DNA of 19,779 nt from JAQGMJ01 sp036271855 (GCA_036271855.1 DATAZV010000477.1:1-19779); one strand, 5' to 3'; shown: positions 1-7,758, numbered from the stretch's first letter. Numbers and translations are program-made. The notes: a model not told the origin generated them from the sequence alone.

Positions 1-45
1 CAAGTCTACCGCTTTTTTTCACCTCGCCGCAGCGCCCCACATCGC

Positions 46-1221
46 TCACCCCTCCGGCTCCTCGCCGCTGAAATAAAACTCCCCCGCGCCGATGGCGAAG
101 CGTGGCCGGTTGTCGCGCGCCCATGGCGGGTTGTAGCCCGGGTCCGTGCCTGGCGGGCGTTGCGGGCCGGGGCGGATCTTGCCGCCGCGCGCGTGCATCT
201 CGCGCCGCACCTCTTCGTTGTGCTCCGACTGCTTTACGCGCGCCAGATGCTCGGCCAGTGCCGGGCTGGGTTCCACCACCACCGACTTGGGCGGCCCGCC
301 CCATAACAGGTTGGGGTCGCGCCGCTTGATCGGCGCTTCTTTTTTCTCCGGCAGCAACGCGGACAGGGCCTTGGCGAATACCGAGGGTTTGGCGGGCGGC
401 GGCGCCGGGACAGCGCCCTGAGACAAATCCGCTTGGGGCACCTGAGAATTTTCGGCGGATGCCTGCGCCGGCGCGGCTTGCCGCGGCTGCGCTACAGGGG
501 CGCCGCCCTGATCCCCAATCTCCGCCTGCGCCGGCGTTTGCACCACAGTTGTGTTGCCCGACCCTGAGAAAACCTGAGAATTTTCGGCAAAATCGTGCGG
601 CGGCGTGGCCTGCACCGCCTCAGCGACTGTGGCCACCGCCGGCCCCCCACCCTCCTCCGCCCGCACCGGCCCCGCCTCTTCCAGCTTCAGCGGCGCCCAC
701 ATCGCGGGCGGCACCGCGCCTTGCGCCGCCGCCGGATACGCGGCCGCCAGGCCGCGCTCCTTCTCCAGCGCCGCGTAATGCGCTTCGTTCAACTTCTCCA
801 GCCGCTCATGCACCCGCTCCAGCGCGCGCAACGCCGGCTCCCGGTTGGGCATGCGAAAGCGCACCTCCGGCTCGCCCTTGCGCCACTTGCCGCCGATGAT
901 GAGCGAGTCGCGCACCCCGGCTTCCATCTCCTCGAAGCCCAGCAGGCGCCCCGATGCATCGAACAACGTGCCCGCACGAAAAAACGCCGCGCGCATGCGT
1001 TCCTTCATCAGGTCCAGGGCGGAGAGGCGCAGCTCGGCCAGCAAGCTGGCCATCTCGATGCGGATGCATTCGCGCACGGCGGTGTTTTGCATCAGCTCGC
1101 CGGCCTGCGAAGCGCGGCTGCGGGCGGAGTAGCCGGCACGCTCGGCGGCGGCGCTGGCGTTCAGGTCTTTCAGGTATTCAAAGACGAACCGCTGCTGGCG
1201 GTCGGTGAGGGTCGTATCCAT
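46..1221 (-). CDS. Terminase small-subunit-like phage protein with long Pro/Ala-rich tail
   Basis: The N-terminus (about residues 5-35, with LTDRQQRFVFEYLKDLNAS and AAERAGYS) matches the helix-turn-helix opening of phage terminase small subunits, which bind packaging sites on phage DNA and recruit the large subunit. Residues 40-160 are helical and charged. From about 165 the chain becomes Pro/Ala-rich and disordered-looking, so at 391 residues it is about twice the usual length. The tail contains AENSQV twice, encoded by the same 17-base DNA word. The start at 1221 has a good Shine-Dalgarno (GGAGAA, 7 bases upstream). No other phage gene is visible. The large subunit would be expected to the left, beyond the edge; a GTG at 22-20 on the same strand could open it, but too little sequence remains to tell. 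The terminase domain is fairly sure; activity of this long solitary version is unknown. Confidence 0.8.
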   Translation of the reverse strand: MDTTLTDRQQRFVFEYLKDLNASAAAERAGYSARSRASQAGELMQNTAVRECIRIEMASLLAELRLSALDLMKERMRAAFFRAGTLFDASGRLLGFEEMEAGVRDSLIIGGKWRKGEPEVRFRMPNREPALRALERVHERLEKLNEAHYAALEKERGLAAAYPAAAQGAVPPAMWAPLKLEEAGPVRAEEGGGPAVATVAEAVQATPPHDFAENSQVFSGSGNTTVVQTPAQAEIGDQGGAPVAQPRQAAPAQASAENSQVPQADLSQGAVPAPPPAKPSVFAKALSALLPEKKEAPIKRRDPNLLWGGPPKSVVVEPSPALAEHLARVKQSEHNEEVRREMHARGGKIRPGPQRPPGTDPGYNPPWARDNRPRFAIGAGEFYFSGEEPEG

Positions 1222-1582
1222 GTGGGTTCTCCAGTCGGAATGAAGTACTGGTAACCAAGATACGCAGGTCGATCAACTATGTGTGGATGATTTTTGTTTG
1301 CTTATTTTTTAGGCAATATGGATAAATTTCAGAGGGAAACTGGTATCAAAAAATAAATCTATCTCGGTCCCATTAATCCTTGCCCCTTTACGTTGTGGCC
1401 ATAAGAGACAGACTGCGCTCTGCATTGGCGCATCCTCCATTTGAAGGATTGCATCATTTTGCGAAGTGATCAATACCCAATACGCCAGAAAGAAACGGCC
1501 TAAATCACATGCGGAAGACTGTACGGAATCTTTCGTTCTCCGCTCCCCAAACCTTAGGGAAAAACGATTCTCGGTAAAAGAT
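1222..1582. other. Intergenic, AT-richer stretch between terminase-like gene and broken hydrolase
   Basis: This 361-base gap is clearly poorer in GC than the terminase gene, with T-runs at 1291-1310. It marks the left edge of the low-GC accessory stretch that runs to about 4400. Open frames here on both strands are short, lack a convincing ribosome site and resemble no family I know. No tRNA, repeat or clear promoter was seen. The plus-strand frame of the hydrolase is open back to about 1466, but the residues before 1583 are polar and unlike a membrane-protein start. Confidence 0.5.
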
Positions 1583-2966
1583 ATGCACGAATCTTGGTAC
1601 ATACCCGTCTTGGAAGCCTATTTCGCGATTCTTTGCGTGGGATTTCTGGTCATATTCTTGGAATTCATAGCGGAACAATTCTTCGGGAACCGAAATACAC
1701 AGGCCAAAATCATTGCCGGCCGCAGAAGCCTTCCAGATTCGGATTGCGCCTCTCCGGAGGTCGTAGTGACCCTCGTTCACGGCACCTGGGGTCTGCCAAG
1801 CGACTGGCATCAGCTCGGAAGCGAGTTTCAACGCGAGCTCTTCAAGTGAATAACAAATACGCATTTTGTCCGGAAAATTACATTTCAGCAGTTCAAATGG
1901 TCCGGCCGAAATTCAGTTGGCGGACGTTTCCGGGCTCAGAGATCTGCGGGAAGTACTTCGTAAAGGCTTGGAGGATTTCGGAGATGCGCGCCACTACATC
2001 CTGGCCCATAGTCATGGTGGCAACGTCGTTGTCAAGGCACTATCGGAAGACGACTATCTGTCCAAGCGCATCAGCGGCGTATGCTGCATGGCAACGCCAT
2101 TTCTAGTTGCTCTACGTGCGCGTGGCCCTGTCGACAGCAATCTATGGCAAAAACTGCCAAGTTACTCGCTGCGCGTGCTGGCGATTGTCATGCCCGCCGC
2201 ACTTTCCACCACATTTGTCGTCCTTAAGCTCATAAAGCAGGAGTACATCACTCTCGAAACGGAATCGCTGCTGCTTGCCGTATCCATCGGCATCTTTACC
2301 TTGGTGTCGTGGATATTTTCCGAGAGAATGCGGAAAAGTCTGATCGATGCGGAAGGCATTCCACTGGCTCTGCACGAAAAACTTCTTGTTATTCGCGCTT
2401 CGGGCGATGAGGCCGCGGCAGCACTTGGATTTTCCTACATTCTTCGCTTCGCGCTTCAATCGCTCTGGCGAGTCTGCGTGAGGCTCCTATTGTGGCCGTT
2501 CCGGCAAATTGCTCTTTTCACGGATGGCAAATCACACGCCTTAGGAATAATCGGCATAGTCTCATTCTGCTTTGGGCTTGCGATCTTTCTTTTTGCGCCT
2601 GAATTGCACTATCCGCTGGACGAAGGTCCACTATCTTGGCTAATAGCCGTCCTAGCCATAACGGTAATCGCAGCACTCCTTGTGCTCGCCGTCAATAAGA
2701 CCGCCAAGACTATTGACTTCGTCACAACGTGGATACTCTACGTCCCAATCGATTTTCTTTGCAGCCTTGTGACTATTCCGTTTGGCATCGAATCGGTATT
2801 TGCGGCCTCTCTGGTAAGCGTTAGTGCTGAGGCCACTATTCCAGTATCGGACCGGATAACAACCACAACCATCGCGCAACTCAAATTCTGCGGCCGTACA
2901 TCGTTACAGCACTTCGTTTACGACGACGAAAACACCCGCGCTCTGATCGCTGAGTGGCTGAAATAA
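1583..2966 (+). pseudogene. Broken membrane-anchored alpha/beta-hydrolase (lipase-like), one stop and one frameshift
   Basis: Read as one gene, this encodes a membrane-tethered alpha/beta-hydrolase: an N-terminal membrane helix (1607-1675), the oxyanion-hole motif LVHGTWG (about 1780), the motif FKWSGRNS (1892-1915), and the nucleophile elbow HSHGG with its serine (about 2010). Further hydrophobic segments follow at about 2185, 2270, 2540, 2635 and 2735. The frame is broken twice. An in-frame TGA lies at 1847-1849, after which the same frame still reads ITFQQFKWSGRNS. The homology then moves to the next frame (plus one) between about 1925 and 1940, reading GLRDLREVLRKGL into HSHGG. Both pieces keep the family's motif order, so the gene was once whole. 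The start at 1583 (MHESWY) is chosen because the membrane helix follows directly. The C-terminal half alone is open from a TTG at 1866, but without the oxyanion strand it is unlikely to be active. Confidence 0.8.
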
Positions 2967-2990
2967 AGATATGCTGATGAAAAAAAGCTA

Positions 2991-3049
2991 GGGTGGGCTA
3001 CCCCTTTCGCACATTTGATTGAATAAAGAATAAAGGGGCTAGGCTGACC
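2991..3049. repeat. Inverted pair of the AAAGGGGC-type repeat
   Basis: CTACCCCTTT (2998-3007) faces AAAGGGGCTAG (3032-3042). Beyond these, GGTGGG on the left corresponds to TGACC on the right, so the two halves are imperfect inverted copies of about 16-18 bases around an AT-rich 24-base middle. It lies just after the end of the hydrolase pseudogene. The right half, AAAGGGGCTAGGCTGACC, resembles the AAAGGGGCCTGGCTC words found later in the window. It could act as a terminator-like hairpin for the upstream gene or be a REP-like extragenic element. Confidence 0.6.
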
Positions 3050-3236
3050 TATTTTCCTATTCTTTTCCTTCGTATGTTCAATTTCAAGCCCCTCTTATTT
3101 CCGACTTGTGGCAACCCTCTGGCACACCACAGACGGATTCAAATGACCAACATTGGCGATTCCGCTAAACTATGAGTCAATTTAGGCACTTCGGGTGTTG
3201 ATTGCCGAAGAGCATCGCGGTGCTGAGTTGAATTAT

Positions 3237-3251
3237 TTCCAATTCTTGGAA
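3237..3251. promoter_or_regulatory. Short palindrome upstream of the nucleotidyltransferase module
   Basis: TTCCAA-TTC-TTGGAA is a perfect 6-base inverted repeat with a 3-base centre, 45 bases before the small gene's ATG. Its position would suit an operator for a self-regulating toxin-antitoxin-like module. No promoter hexamers fit around it clearly, so the role is a guess. Confidence 0.3.
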
Positions 3252-3295
3252 CCACAAATTGCGTAAACGCTGATTGTTCGGCAAGGGCATCCGCC

Positions 3296-3640
3296 ATGAG
3301 GGAAAGCAACTCGTCGTCGCAAGATGTTTCGCTCCATAGAGAGAGACTTCGGAGCACGCCCCAAAGTCTCTCCTGGGAACAGAAAATTGCGCTCATAGAA
3401 AGCTTGCGGGAGGCAAGGCGCGAGGCAAGGCTCCAGTTCAATAGCTCACTGACTTCATCCCAAAGAGACGCTCTCCTACAAGAAGCGCTTCGACGCAAGG
3501 ACAGTTATCGAGTCGAGGCACGAGCGTTGAGTTGGGAGCAGAAAATTGCGTCCATCGAGCGAATGCGCAAAGCTTCGTACGAGGCAAAACGAAGCATGGC
3601 CACTGCCAAGGCCCGCCTCGCCGCTCGAAAACCAAGATGA
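3296..3640 (+). CDS. Small helical partner protein of the nucleotidyltransferase
   Basis: This 114-residue protein is highly charged and helical, with an internal repeat: LSWEQKIALIESLREARREA near residues 25-44 and LSWEQKIASIERMRKASYEA near 79-98. Between them a related segment reads LTSSQRDALLQEALRRKDS. The ATG at 3296 has AAGGG about 8 bases upstream. The stop overlaps the start of the nucleotidyltransferase by ATGA (3637-3640), implying translational coupling. Small charged proteins with a Lys-Ile/Glu-Arg-Met-Arg segment commonly precede this type of nucleotidyltransferase; from memory, they are uncharacterised. An antitoxin or regulatory partner is my inference. Base composition is lower in GC than in the catabolic genes to the right. 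The reverse-strand frame over 3139-3498 lacks coupling and a ribosome site and is rejected. Confidence 0.7.
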   Translation: MRESNSSSQDVSLHRERLRSTPQSLSWEQKIALIESLREARREARLQFNSSLTSSQRDALLQEALRRKDSYRVEARALSWEQKIASIERMRKASYEAKRSMATAKARLAARKPR

Positions 3641-4380
3641 CAATGAAAGACGCCATCGTTGCCCTGAATCAGATTCAGCAAGACGGGGTCATCGAAAAGT
3701 ACGCGATTGGCGGTGCCATCGGCGCAACTTTTTACATTGAGGCATTGAACACCGAGGACGTTGACGTATTTGTCTTTCTGCTTCCCGTCCCGGGCTCATT
3801 CCTCATCTCCCTGACGCCGATATATGACGCGTTGAGAGCCTTGGGTGGCCAGATAAGGGGAGAGCACATCGTAATCGGGCAGTGGCCCATTCAAATCTTG
3901 GCTGCGGAACCCGGCCTCGTCTCGGACGCGCTCGAACGTTCGATCGAAGTGCCTTACGAAAACGAGCAGACGCACGTTTTCACCGCCGAGCATCTTTGCG
4001 CGATTGCGTTGAAAACCGGCCGGTCGAAAGACTACTTACGGGTGACAAATTTCATCGACCAAGAGGCCGTCGACGTTCCATTACTGAATGCAATGGTCGA
4101 GCACTACAGCCTGGAAGACAAGCTTACGCAAGTGTCCAATTGGCCTACTCAAATTCATCCAATCGCGGCCCAAGAATGGGTCGAGTGGTTTGGAAGCAAA
4201 CCACTGAGTACCTCACTTGAGTTGTTGGGGAACGAGCGCCGTCAGGTGCTCTACGTGGCTGGCGATGGCATCATTTTGGATTGTGATGCAGCCTATGTCG
4301 TTTGCCCTCAACCGGAGGAAGTTTCGGTGGCGGTGGGTGAGTTTCTCAGGCTTTCAAATGAGGGACAGTTGGAGCGCTGA
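3637..4380 (+). CDS. Nucleotidyltransferase-fold protein (AbiEii-like), possible toxin or RNA modifier
   Basis: This 247-residue protein has the nucleotidyltransferase signature: GG at residues 25-26, then D41 and D43 in EDVDVFVF, the pair that would hold metal and nucleotide. The usual third-acid strand reads PIQIL (84-88), with Gln86. Next come EHLCAIALKTGRSKD (118-132) and a helix reaching DKL at 161-163, the pattern in AbiEii-related proteins. A further 80 residues (about 168-247, with EWVEWFG and YVAGDGIILDCDAAYVV) extend past the normal end and match nothing I know. The ATG at 3637 is chosen because it overlaps the stop of the small partner; a second ATG lies at 3643. Members of this superfamily include toxins that nucleotidylate tRNA, aminoglycoside transferases and proteins of unknown target. 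Which applies here cannot be told. The pair sits between two repeat clusters. Confidence 0.75.
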   Translation: MTMKDAIVALNQIQQDGVIEKYAIGGAIGATFYIEALNTEDVDVFVFLLPVPGSFLISLTPIYDALRALGGQIRGEHIVIGQWPIQILAAEPGLVSDALERSIEVPYENEQTHVFTAEHLCAIALKTGRSKDYLRVTNFIDQEAVDVPLLNAMVEHYSLEDKLTQVSNWPTQIHPIAAQEWVEWFGSKPLSTSLELLGNERRQVLYVAGDGIILDCDAAYVVCPQPEEVSVAVGEFLRLSNEGQLER

Positions 4381-4404
4381 AGCTCGCACACAAGCCCTCG
4401 GCTT

Positions 4405-4454
4405 GATTAAAGGGATTAAAGGGGCCCGGATGAGCTACCCAGGCGCCTTTTATT
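4405..4454. terminator. Two-way hairpin terminator made of the AAAGGGGC repeat
   Basis: A 9-base direct repeat GATTAAAGG (4405-4413, 4414-4422) leads into a hairpin: AAAGGGGCCCGG (4418-4429) pairs with CCAGGCGCCTTT (4439-4450) with two mismatches, followed by TTTTATT on the plus strand. It lies between the convergent ends of the nucleotidyltransferase and glutathione transferase genes, where a shared terminator is expected. The stem's left arm is also a member of the window's dispersed repeat family. Confidence 0.6.
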
Positions 4455-4468
4455 CCCGCCTTAGCACC

Positions 4469-5092
4469 TCAACGCGGTTTCACGAACCCCGGCGGCAGCG
4501 TTTGCTCAAAGGAAGGCCGGGCCACCGTGCTATCGAACCACGCTTGCAGCGCCGGCACTTGCGAGCGCCAGTCGTGGGGATAGCGGATGTCGAGGTACTG
4601 GAGGGCAACGCCGAATACGAGGTCGGCTACGCCGAAGGCGGGGCCGGCGAGAAATTCGTCGGCGGTTGCGGCCTGCTGGGCGGCGGCGAGTGCGCGGGCG
4701 ATGCGGGCTTCTTCGCGCTGCATTTTTTCCGGCATTTGTTTGTCGGGCGGGCGGCGGGTTTCGAGCACACGGGCGACGGTGGCGTCGATGATGCCGTTGC
4801 CGAGGGCTTGCCACCATTCGGCGCGCCAGCGCTGCTCGCCGGTGGCGGGCGGCAGCAGCGTGGACTCGCCCTGCTCCTGCAGGTAGCGGAATATCAGGGG
4901 TGACTCGAACAGGAATTGCCCGGGGGCGATTTCCAGTACGGGCACTTTGCCGAGCGGGTTGAGTTTCGGTATTTCGCTGTCGGGCGCCCAGGCGTCGTGG
5001 ACCTTGAATTCGAAGGCGAGCTTTTTCTCCAGCAGCATGATGCGCACCTTGCGCACGTAGGGCGAGAGGATGGAGCCGTAGACGTTCATCAT
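4469..5092 (-). CDS. Glutathione S-transferase family protein
   Basis: 207 residues, the usual length. The N-terminal thioredoxin-fold half opens with VYGSILSPYVRKVRIML, contains NPLGKVPVLE (cis-Pro about residue 50) and the glutathione-binding FESPLIFRYL, where Glu-Ser holds the gamma-glutamyl group. The C-terminal half is helical, with GPAFGVADLVFGVAL as the N-capping box. The first Ser after the first strand is the likely glutathione-activating residue. It is the last gene of the minus-strand operon, 7 bases after the ThDP enzyme's stop, so it is probably co-translated. Two adjacent ATGs (5092, 5089) are possible starts after an AAGG. GST genes are often found in pathways with reactive or halogenated intermediates; the substrate here is unknown. 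Confidence 0.88.
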   Translation of the reverse strand: MMNVYGSILSPYVRKVRIMLLEKKLAFEFKVHDAWAPDSEIPKLNPLGKVPVLEIAPGQFLFESPLIFRYLQEQGESTLLPPATGEQRWRAEWWQALGNGIIDATVARVLETRRPPDKQMPEKMQREEARIARALAAAQQAATADEFLAGPAFGVADLVFGVALQYLDIRYPHDWRSQVPALQAWFDSTVARPSFEQTLPPGFVKPR

Positions 5093-5099
5093 CGCTGCC

Positions 5100-6704
5100 T
5101 TAGAAGTGGCGCGCCGCCGTTACCGGCTTGATGTCGGGGTCGAGGCGCAAATCGAGCAGGGTGTTTTGCTCGATGCGGCCGCCGCAGCCTTCGAGGAAGG
5201 TGGTGAGTGCCGACTCGGTGGCGACGGCCTGGTAGGCCCAGCCGTAGAGCAGGGCCAGGCCTTCGAAATTGAGGGCGGGCTGGTCGATGGAAAACAGGCC
5301 GAGCGGGCCGCCGGTGAGGCGGCTGGCGGCTTCGTTGAGGGTGGCGTAGCGGCCGTTGGAGAGGATCACCAGCAGCAGCCTGGTGCCTTGGTGACCGGCG
5401 GCCCAGAGGGCTTCGCTGGCGTAGAGGGCCGAGCCGTCGCCGATGATGGCGACGACCTGGCGCTGCGGGTGGCCGAGGGCAGCGCCCACCGAAGCGGCCA
5501 GGCCCCAGCCGATGCCACCGCTGCCGTTGATCAGGTATTCGCCGGCTTGCGCGCGCACGAGCTGGCGCACGTCGGAAGTGGACAAGCCGGACTCGTCTAC
5601 CCAGATGGCTTTTGCAAAGGCCTCGGTGAGGGCGGCGACGGCGCGGGTGGGGTGCAGGCCCGCAGCCGGCGCGGGCGGCAGGGCGAGTTTTTGCGCGGGC
5701 GGGTGACTTGCGGCGGGCGCTGTGGGCGCGCCGAGGGCACGGGTGATGTCGAGCAGCGCCATGCGCGTATCGGCGACTGTGGCGAGGGCGTATTCGCCGT
5801 CGGCGGCGAGGATGCGGGCGTCGCCGCCGACCCAGAGTTTCGGCTGGTCCAGCGCGGCTTCGCTGTAGAGCGTTCTTCGCATGCTGGTGCCGCCGACGAA
5901 AAACAGCAGGTCGTGGGCGGCGAGGCGCTCGGCCATCTGCTTCTGGCTGGGCGGCAGGTAGCCGGCGAAATGCGGACTATCCGCGGGCACGGGAAGGGCG
6001 GCTGTGTAGGGGGCGGCGTAGATTTTCGCGCCGATGCGTGCGGCCAAATCTTCGAGCGCCTGGTTGGCGCGGTCCCAGTGCACGTCTTCGGCGGCGATGA
6101 TGGCGGGGTGCTTGGCGTCGCACAGGGCTTGCGCATATTTTTCAGCGGTGGCTTCGCTCAGGCCGCTCAAGACGGGCGGCTGCACCTTGTGCGGCAGGGC
6201 TTCGATCTCGTCTTCCAGCACATTCGGCGGGCAGATGAGCACGACGGGGCCGCCGGGGCGGTTGAGCGCCGAGCGGATGGCCTGGTGAATGGCGGCGGCG
6301 GCGTCGTGCGTGCCGTTGATGGAAAAAACGGCCTTGGCGACGCTGCGGGCCATTTGTTCCACCGGCCCCCAGAGGATGGGCCCGGTGTGGAGCATGCGCA
6401 GGTCTTGCCCGCCGACCAGCACCAGCAGCGGCGATTGCGCGATGCCGGCGGTGTACAGGCCGCCCATGCCGTTGCCCAGGCCCGGCGCCACATGCAGGTT
6501 GACCACGCCGAGGGACCGCGTGGCGCGCGCATAGCCGTCGGCCATCGGCACCGCCGAAACCTCGCTCAGGGAGACGACGTACTGGATGCCCGGGCGCCCT
6601 TCGCAGGCGCGCACCAGCGGTATCTCCGTGGTGCCCGGGTTGCCAAAAATGAATTTGACCCCGTTGCTTTCGAGGGCTTGCAGCAGGTATTCGGCGATCT
6701 TCAT
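5100..6704 (-). CDS. Thiamine-diphosphate-dependent enzyme, benzoylformate decarboxylase-like
   Basis: 534 residues, the normal length. Residue positions track benzoylformate decarboxylase closely: FGNPGT (20-25; Ser26 of that enzyme becomes Thr25), the cofactor-activating Glu48 in SLSEVSAVPMADGYAR, His71 in VNLHVAPG (its His70), and the ThDP motif GDG (422-424) to Asn450 in LSNGRYATL (its 427-429 and 455). The second active-site His (His281) falls at Thr278 in GGTSMRRTLY, so it appears to be missing. The family splits 2-oxo acids to aldehyde and CO2, or joins or cleaves C-C bonds as in acetolactate synthase and oxalyl-CoA decarboxylase. The true substrate is unclear. ATG 6704 is used because homology starts there; the frame stays open upstream into the Bug gene but that part is a shadow. 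It lies 49 bases after the Bug gene and 7 before the GST gene. Confidence 0.88.
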   Translation of the reverse strand: MKIAEYLLQALESNGVKFIFGNPGTTEIPLVRACEGRPGIQYVVSLSEVSAVPMADGYARATRSLGVVNLHVAPGLGNGMGGLYTAGIAQSPLLVLVGGQDLRMLHTGPILWGPVEQMARSVAKAVFSINGTHDAAAAIHQAIRSALNRPGGPVVLICPPNVLEDEIEALPHKVQPPVLSGLSEATAEKYAQALCDAKHPAIIAAEDVHWDRANQALEDLAARIGAKIYAAPYTAALPVPADSPHFAGYLPPSQKQMAERLAAHDLLFFVGGTSMRRTLYSEAALDQPKLWVGGDARILAADGEYALATVADTRMALLDITRALGAPTAPAASHPPAQKLALPPAPAAGLHPTRAVAALTEAFAKAIWVDESGLSTSDVRQLVRAQAGEYLINGSGGIGWGLAASVGAALGHPQRQVVAIIGDGSALYASEALWAAGHQGTRLLLVILSNGRYATLNEAASRLTGGPLGLFSIDQPALNFEGLALLYGWAYQAVATESALTTFLEGCGGRIEQNTLLDLRLDPDIKPVTAARHF

Positions 6705-6753
6705 CCGTTCATCCGGCGTTTGGGGCGAGGGGCTTACTGTAATGCAGGCGGCG

Positions 6754-7719
6754 TCAATCGGAGCGGAAGTGGGCGCTTTTTGCGACCGCCGTCCATTTGC
6801 TGCGCTCGGTGCTGAGGAAGCTGGTGAATTCACTGGGGGAATTCGTCCGCGGTTCCACGCCTTCGCGGCCGAAGCGTTCCTTGATGAAGGGCGCCTGCTG
6901 CACCACCTTGAAGGCGGCCGAGAGCTTTTCGACGATGGCCGGCGGGGTCTTTGCCGGCGCGACGATGCCCCACCAGCCGGCGTAGTCGTAGCCGGGCACG
7001 CCGGCCTCGGCAACGGTGGGCACCTCCGGCAGGATGAAGGAGCGGGTGGCCGAGGAAACGGCGAGGGCGCGCAGGCGCTTGTCGTTGATGTAGGGGATCG
7101 CCGGCAGCATGGTGGCAAAGCCGACGGGCACGCGGCCGGCCAGCAGGTCGATCATCGCGGGGCCGCCGCCCTTGTAGTGCACCGCCGTCATTTCCAGGCC
7201 TGCCATCGAGGCCAGGAGTTCCATCGGCACGTGGGTGCTGCTGCCTTTGCTGGAGGTGGCGTAGGCCACCTTGCCCGGGCTGGCCTTGGCGGTCTCGATC
7301 AGCTTTTTGACGGAGGTGATGGGCGAGTCGGGCGCCGCGACCAGCACGACGGGCGAGGTTGCCAGCAGCGAAATCGGCGCGAAGTCGCGCGCGGAGTCGT
7401 ACGGGATCTTGTCCATCATCACCGGGTTGATGACGAAGTTGATGTTGACCATCAGGAGGGTGTAGCCGTCGGGCTCGGCGCGTGCCGCGATTTCCGTGCC
7501 GATGACGGCATTGCCGCCGCCGCGATTGTCGATGGTGACGGGCTGCTTGAGCTGCTCGGAAAGCTTTTCGCCGGAGAGCCGGGCGACCAGGTCGTTGGCG
7601 CCGCCGGGGGCGAAGGGGACGATCAGGCGGATCGGCCTATCCGGATAAGTCTGCGCAAAGCTTGCCGCGCTCAACATGCAGGCCAGCAGGCACGCTGGTT
7701 TCAACCGCCGTGTGATCAT
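6754..7719 (-). CDS. Bug/TctC-family periplasmic binding protein
   Basis: 321 residues with an N-terminal signal peptide (MITRRLKPACLLACMLSAA, likely cut after SFA) followed by YPDRPIRLIVPFAPGGAND, the hallmark opening of Bug proteins. Further family landmarks are the segment YTLLMVN, the HYKGGGPAMIDLLAGRV block and EVPTVAEAGVPGYD. Bug proteins bind small carboxylates in the periplasm, using two ordered waters at the PFAPGG loop, for tripartite tricarboxylate transporters. No TctA/TctB membrane genes are in the window, as is usual for orphan Bug genes. The start at 7719 is preferred over an upstream ATG because AGGAGA stands 8 bases before it and the signal peptide starts cleanly. It lies inside the TauD-ThDP operon, suggesting it senses or imports that pathway's substrate. 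Confidence 0.92.
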   Translation of the reverse strand: MITRRLKPACLLACMLSAASFAQTYPDRPIRLIVPFAPGGANDLVARLSGEKLSEQLKQPVTIDNRGGGNAVIGTEIAARAEPDGYTLLMVNINFVINPVMMDKIPYDSARDFAPISLLATSPVVLVAAPDSPITSVKKLIETAKASPGKVAYATSSKGSSTHVPMELLASMAGLEMTAVHYKGGGPAMIDLLAGRVPVGFATMLPAIPYINDKRLRALAVSSATRSFILPEVPTVAEAGVPGYDYAGWWGIVAPAKTPPAIVEKLSAAFKVVQQAPFIKERFGREGVEPRTNSPSEFTSFLSTERSKWTAVAKSAHFRSD

Positions 7720-7758
7720 GTTTGTCTCCTGTCTCCACCGGGTCTGCCTCATTGGTTT

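Larger units (their letters stand above)
2967..3295. other. Intergenic region with inverted repeat and possible promoter for the nucleotidyltransferase module
   Basis: This 329-base gap carries the inverted repeat pair at 2991-3049 (separate entry), a short palindrome at 3237-3251 and otherwise AT-rich sequence. A minus-strand open frame over 3139-3498 is mostly the reverse of the small plus-strand gene and is not supported. The module's promoter should lie here, but no convincing -35/-10 pair was found. Confidence 0.5.

Noticed and set aside
1309..1602. 97-residue minus-strand frame before the hydrolase
   Set aside because: No ribosome site or recognisable motif, and it runs into the hydrolase start on the other strand.
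1847..1849. TGA read as selenocysteine or programmed readthrough in the hydrolase
   Set aside because: A second lesion (frameshift) follows within 100 bases, no active-site role is expected at that position, and no stem-loop is evident. Decay is simpler.
2991..3049. Integron attC site
   Set aside because: No conserved core-site pair or integrase; the inverted halves fit the dispersed extragenic repeat better.
3139..3498. 119-residue minus-strand frame over the small partner gene
   Set aside because: The plus frame has a Shine-Dalgarno, ATGA coupling and coherent repeats; the minus frame has none.
5106..6815. 569-residue plus-strand open frame opposite the ThDP enzyme
   Set aside because: It is Gly/Ala/Val/Gln-rich antisense of a GC-rich real gene, with no family motif. 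The minus-strand gene has full cofactor motifs.
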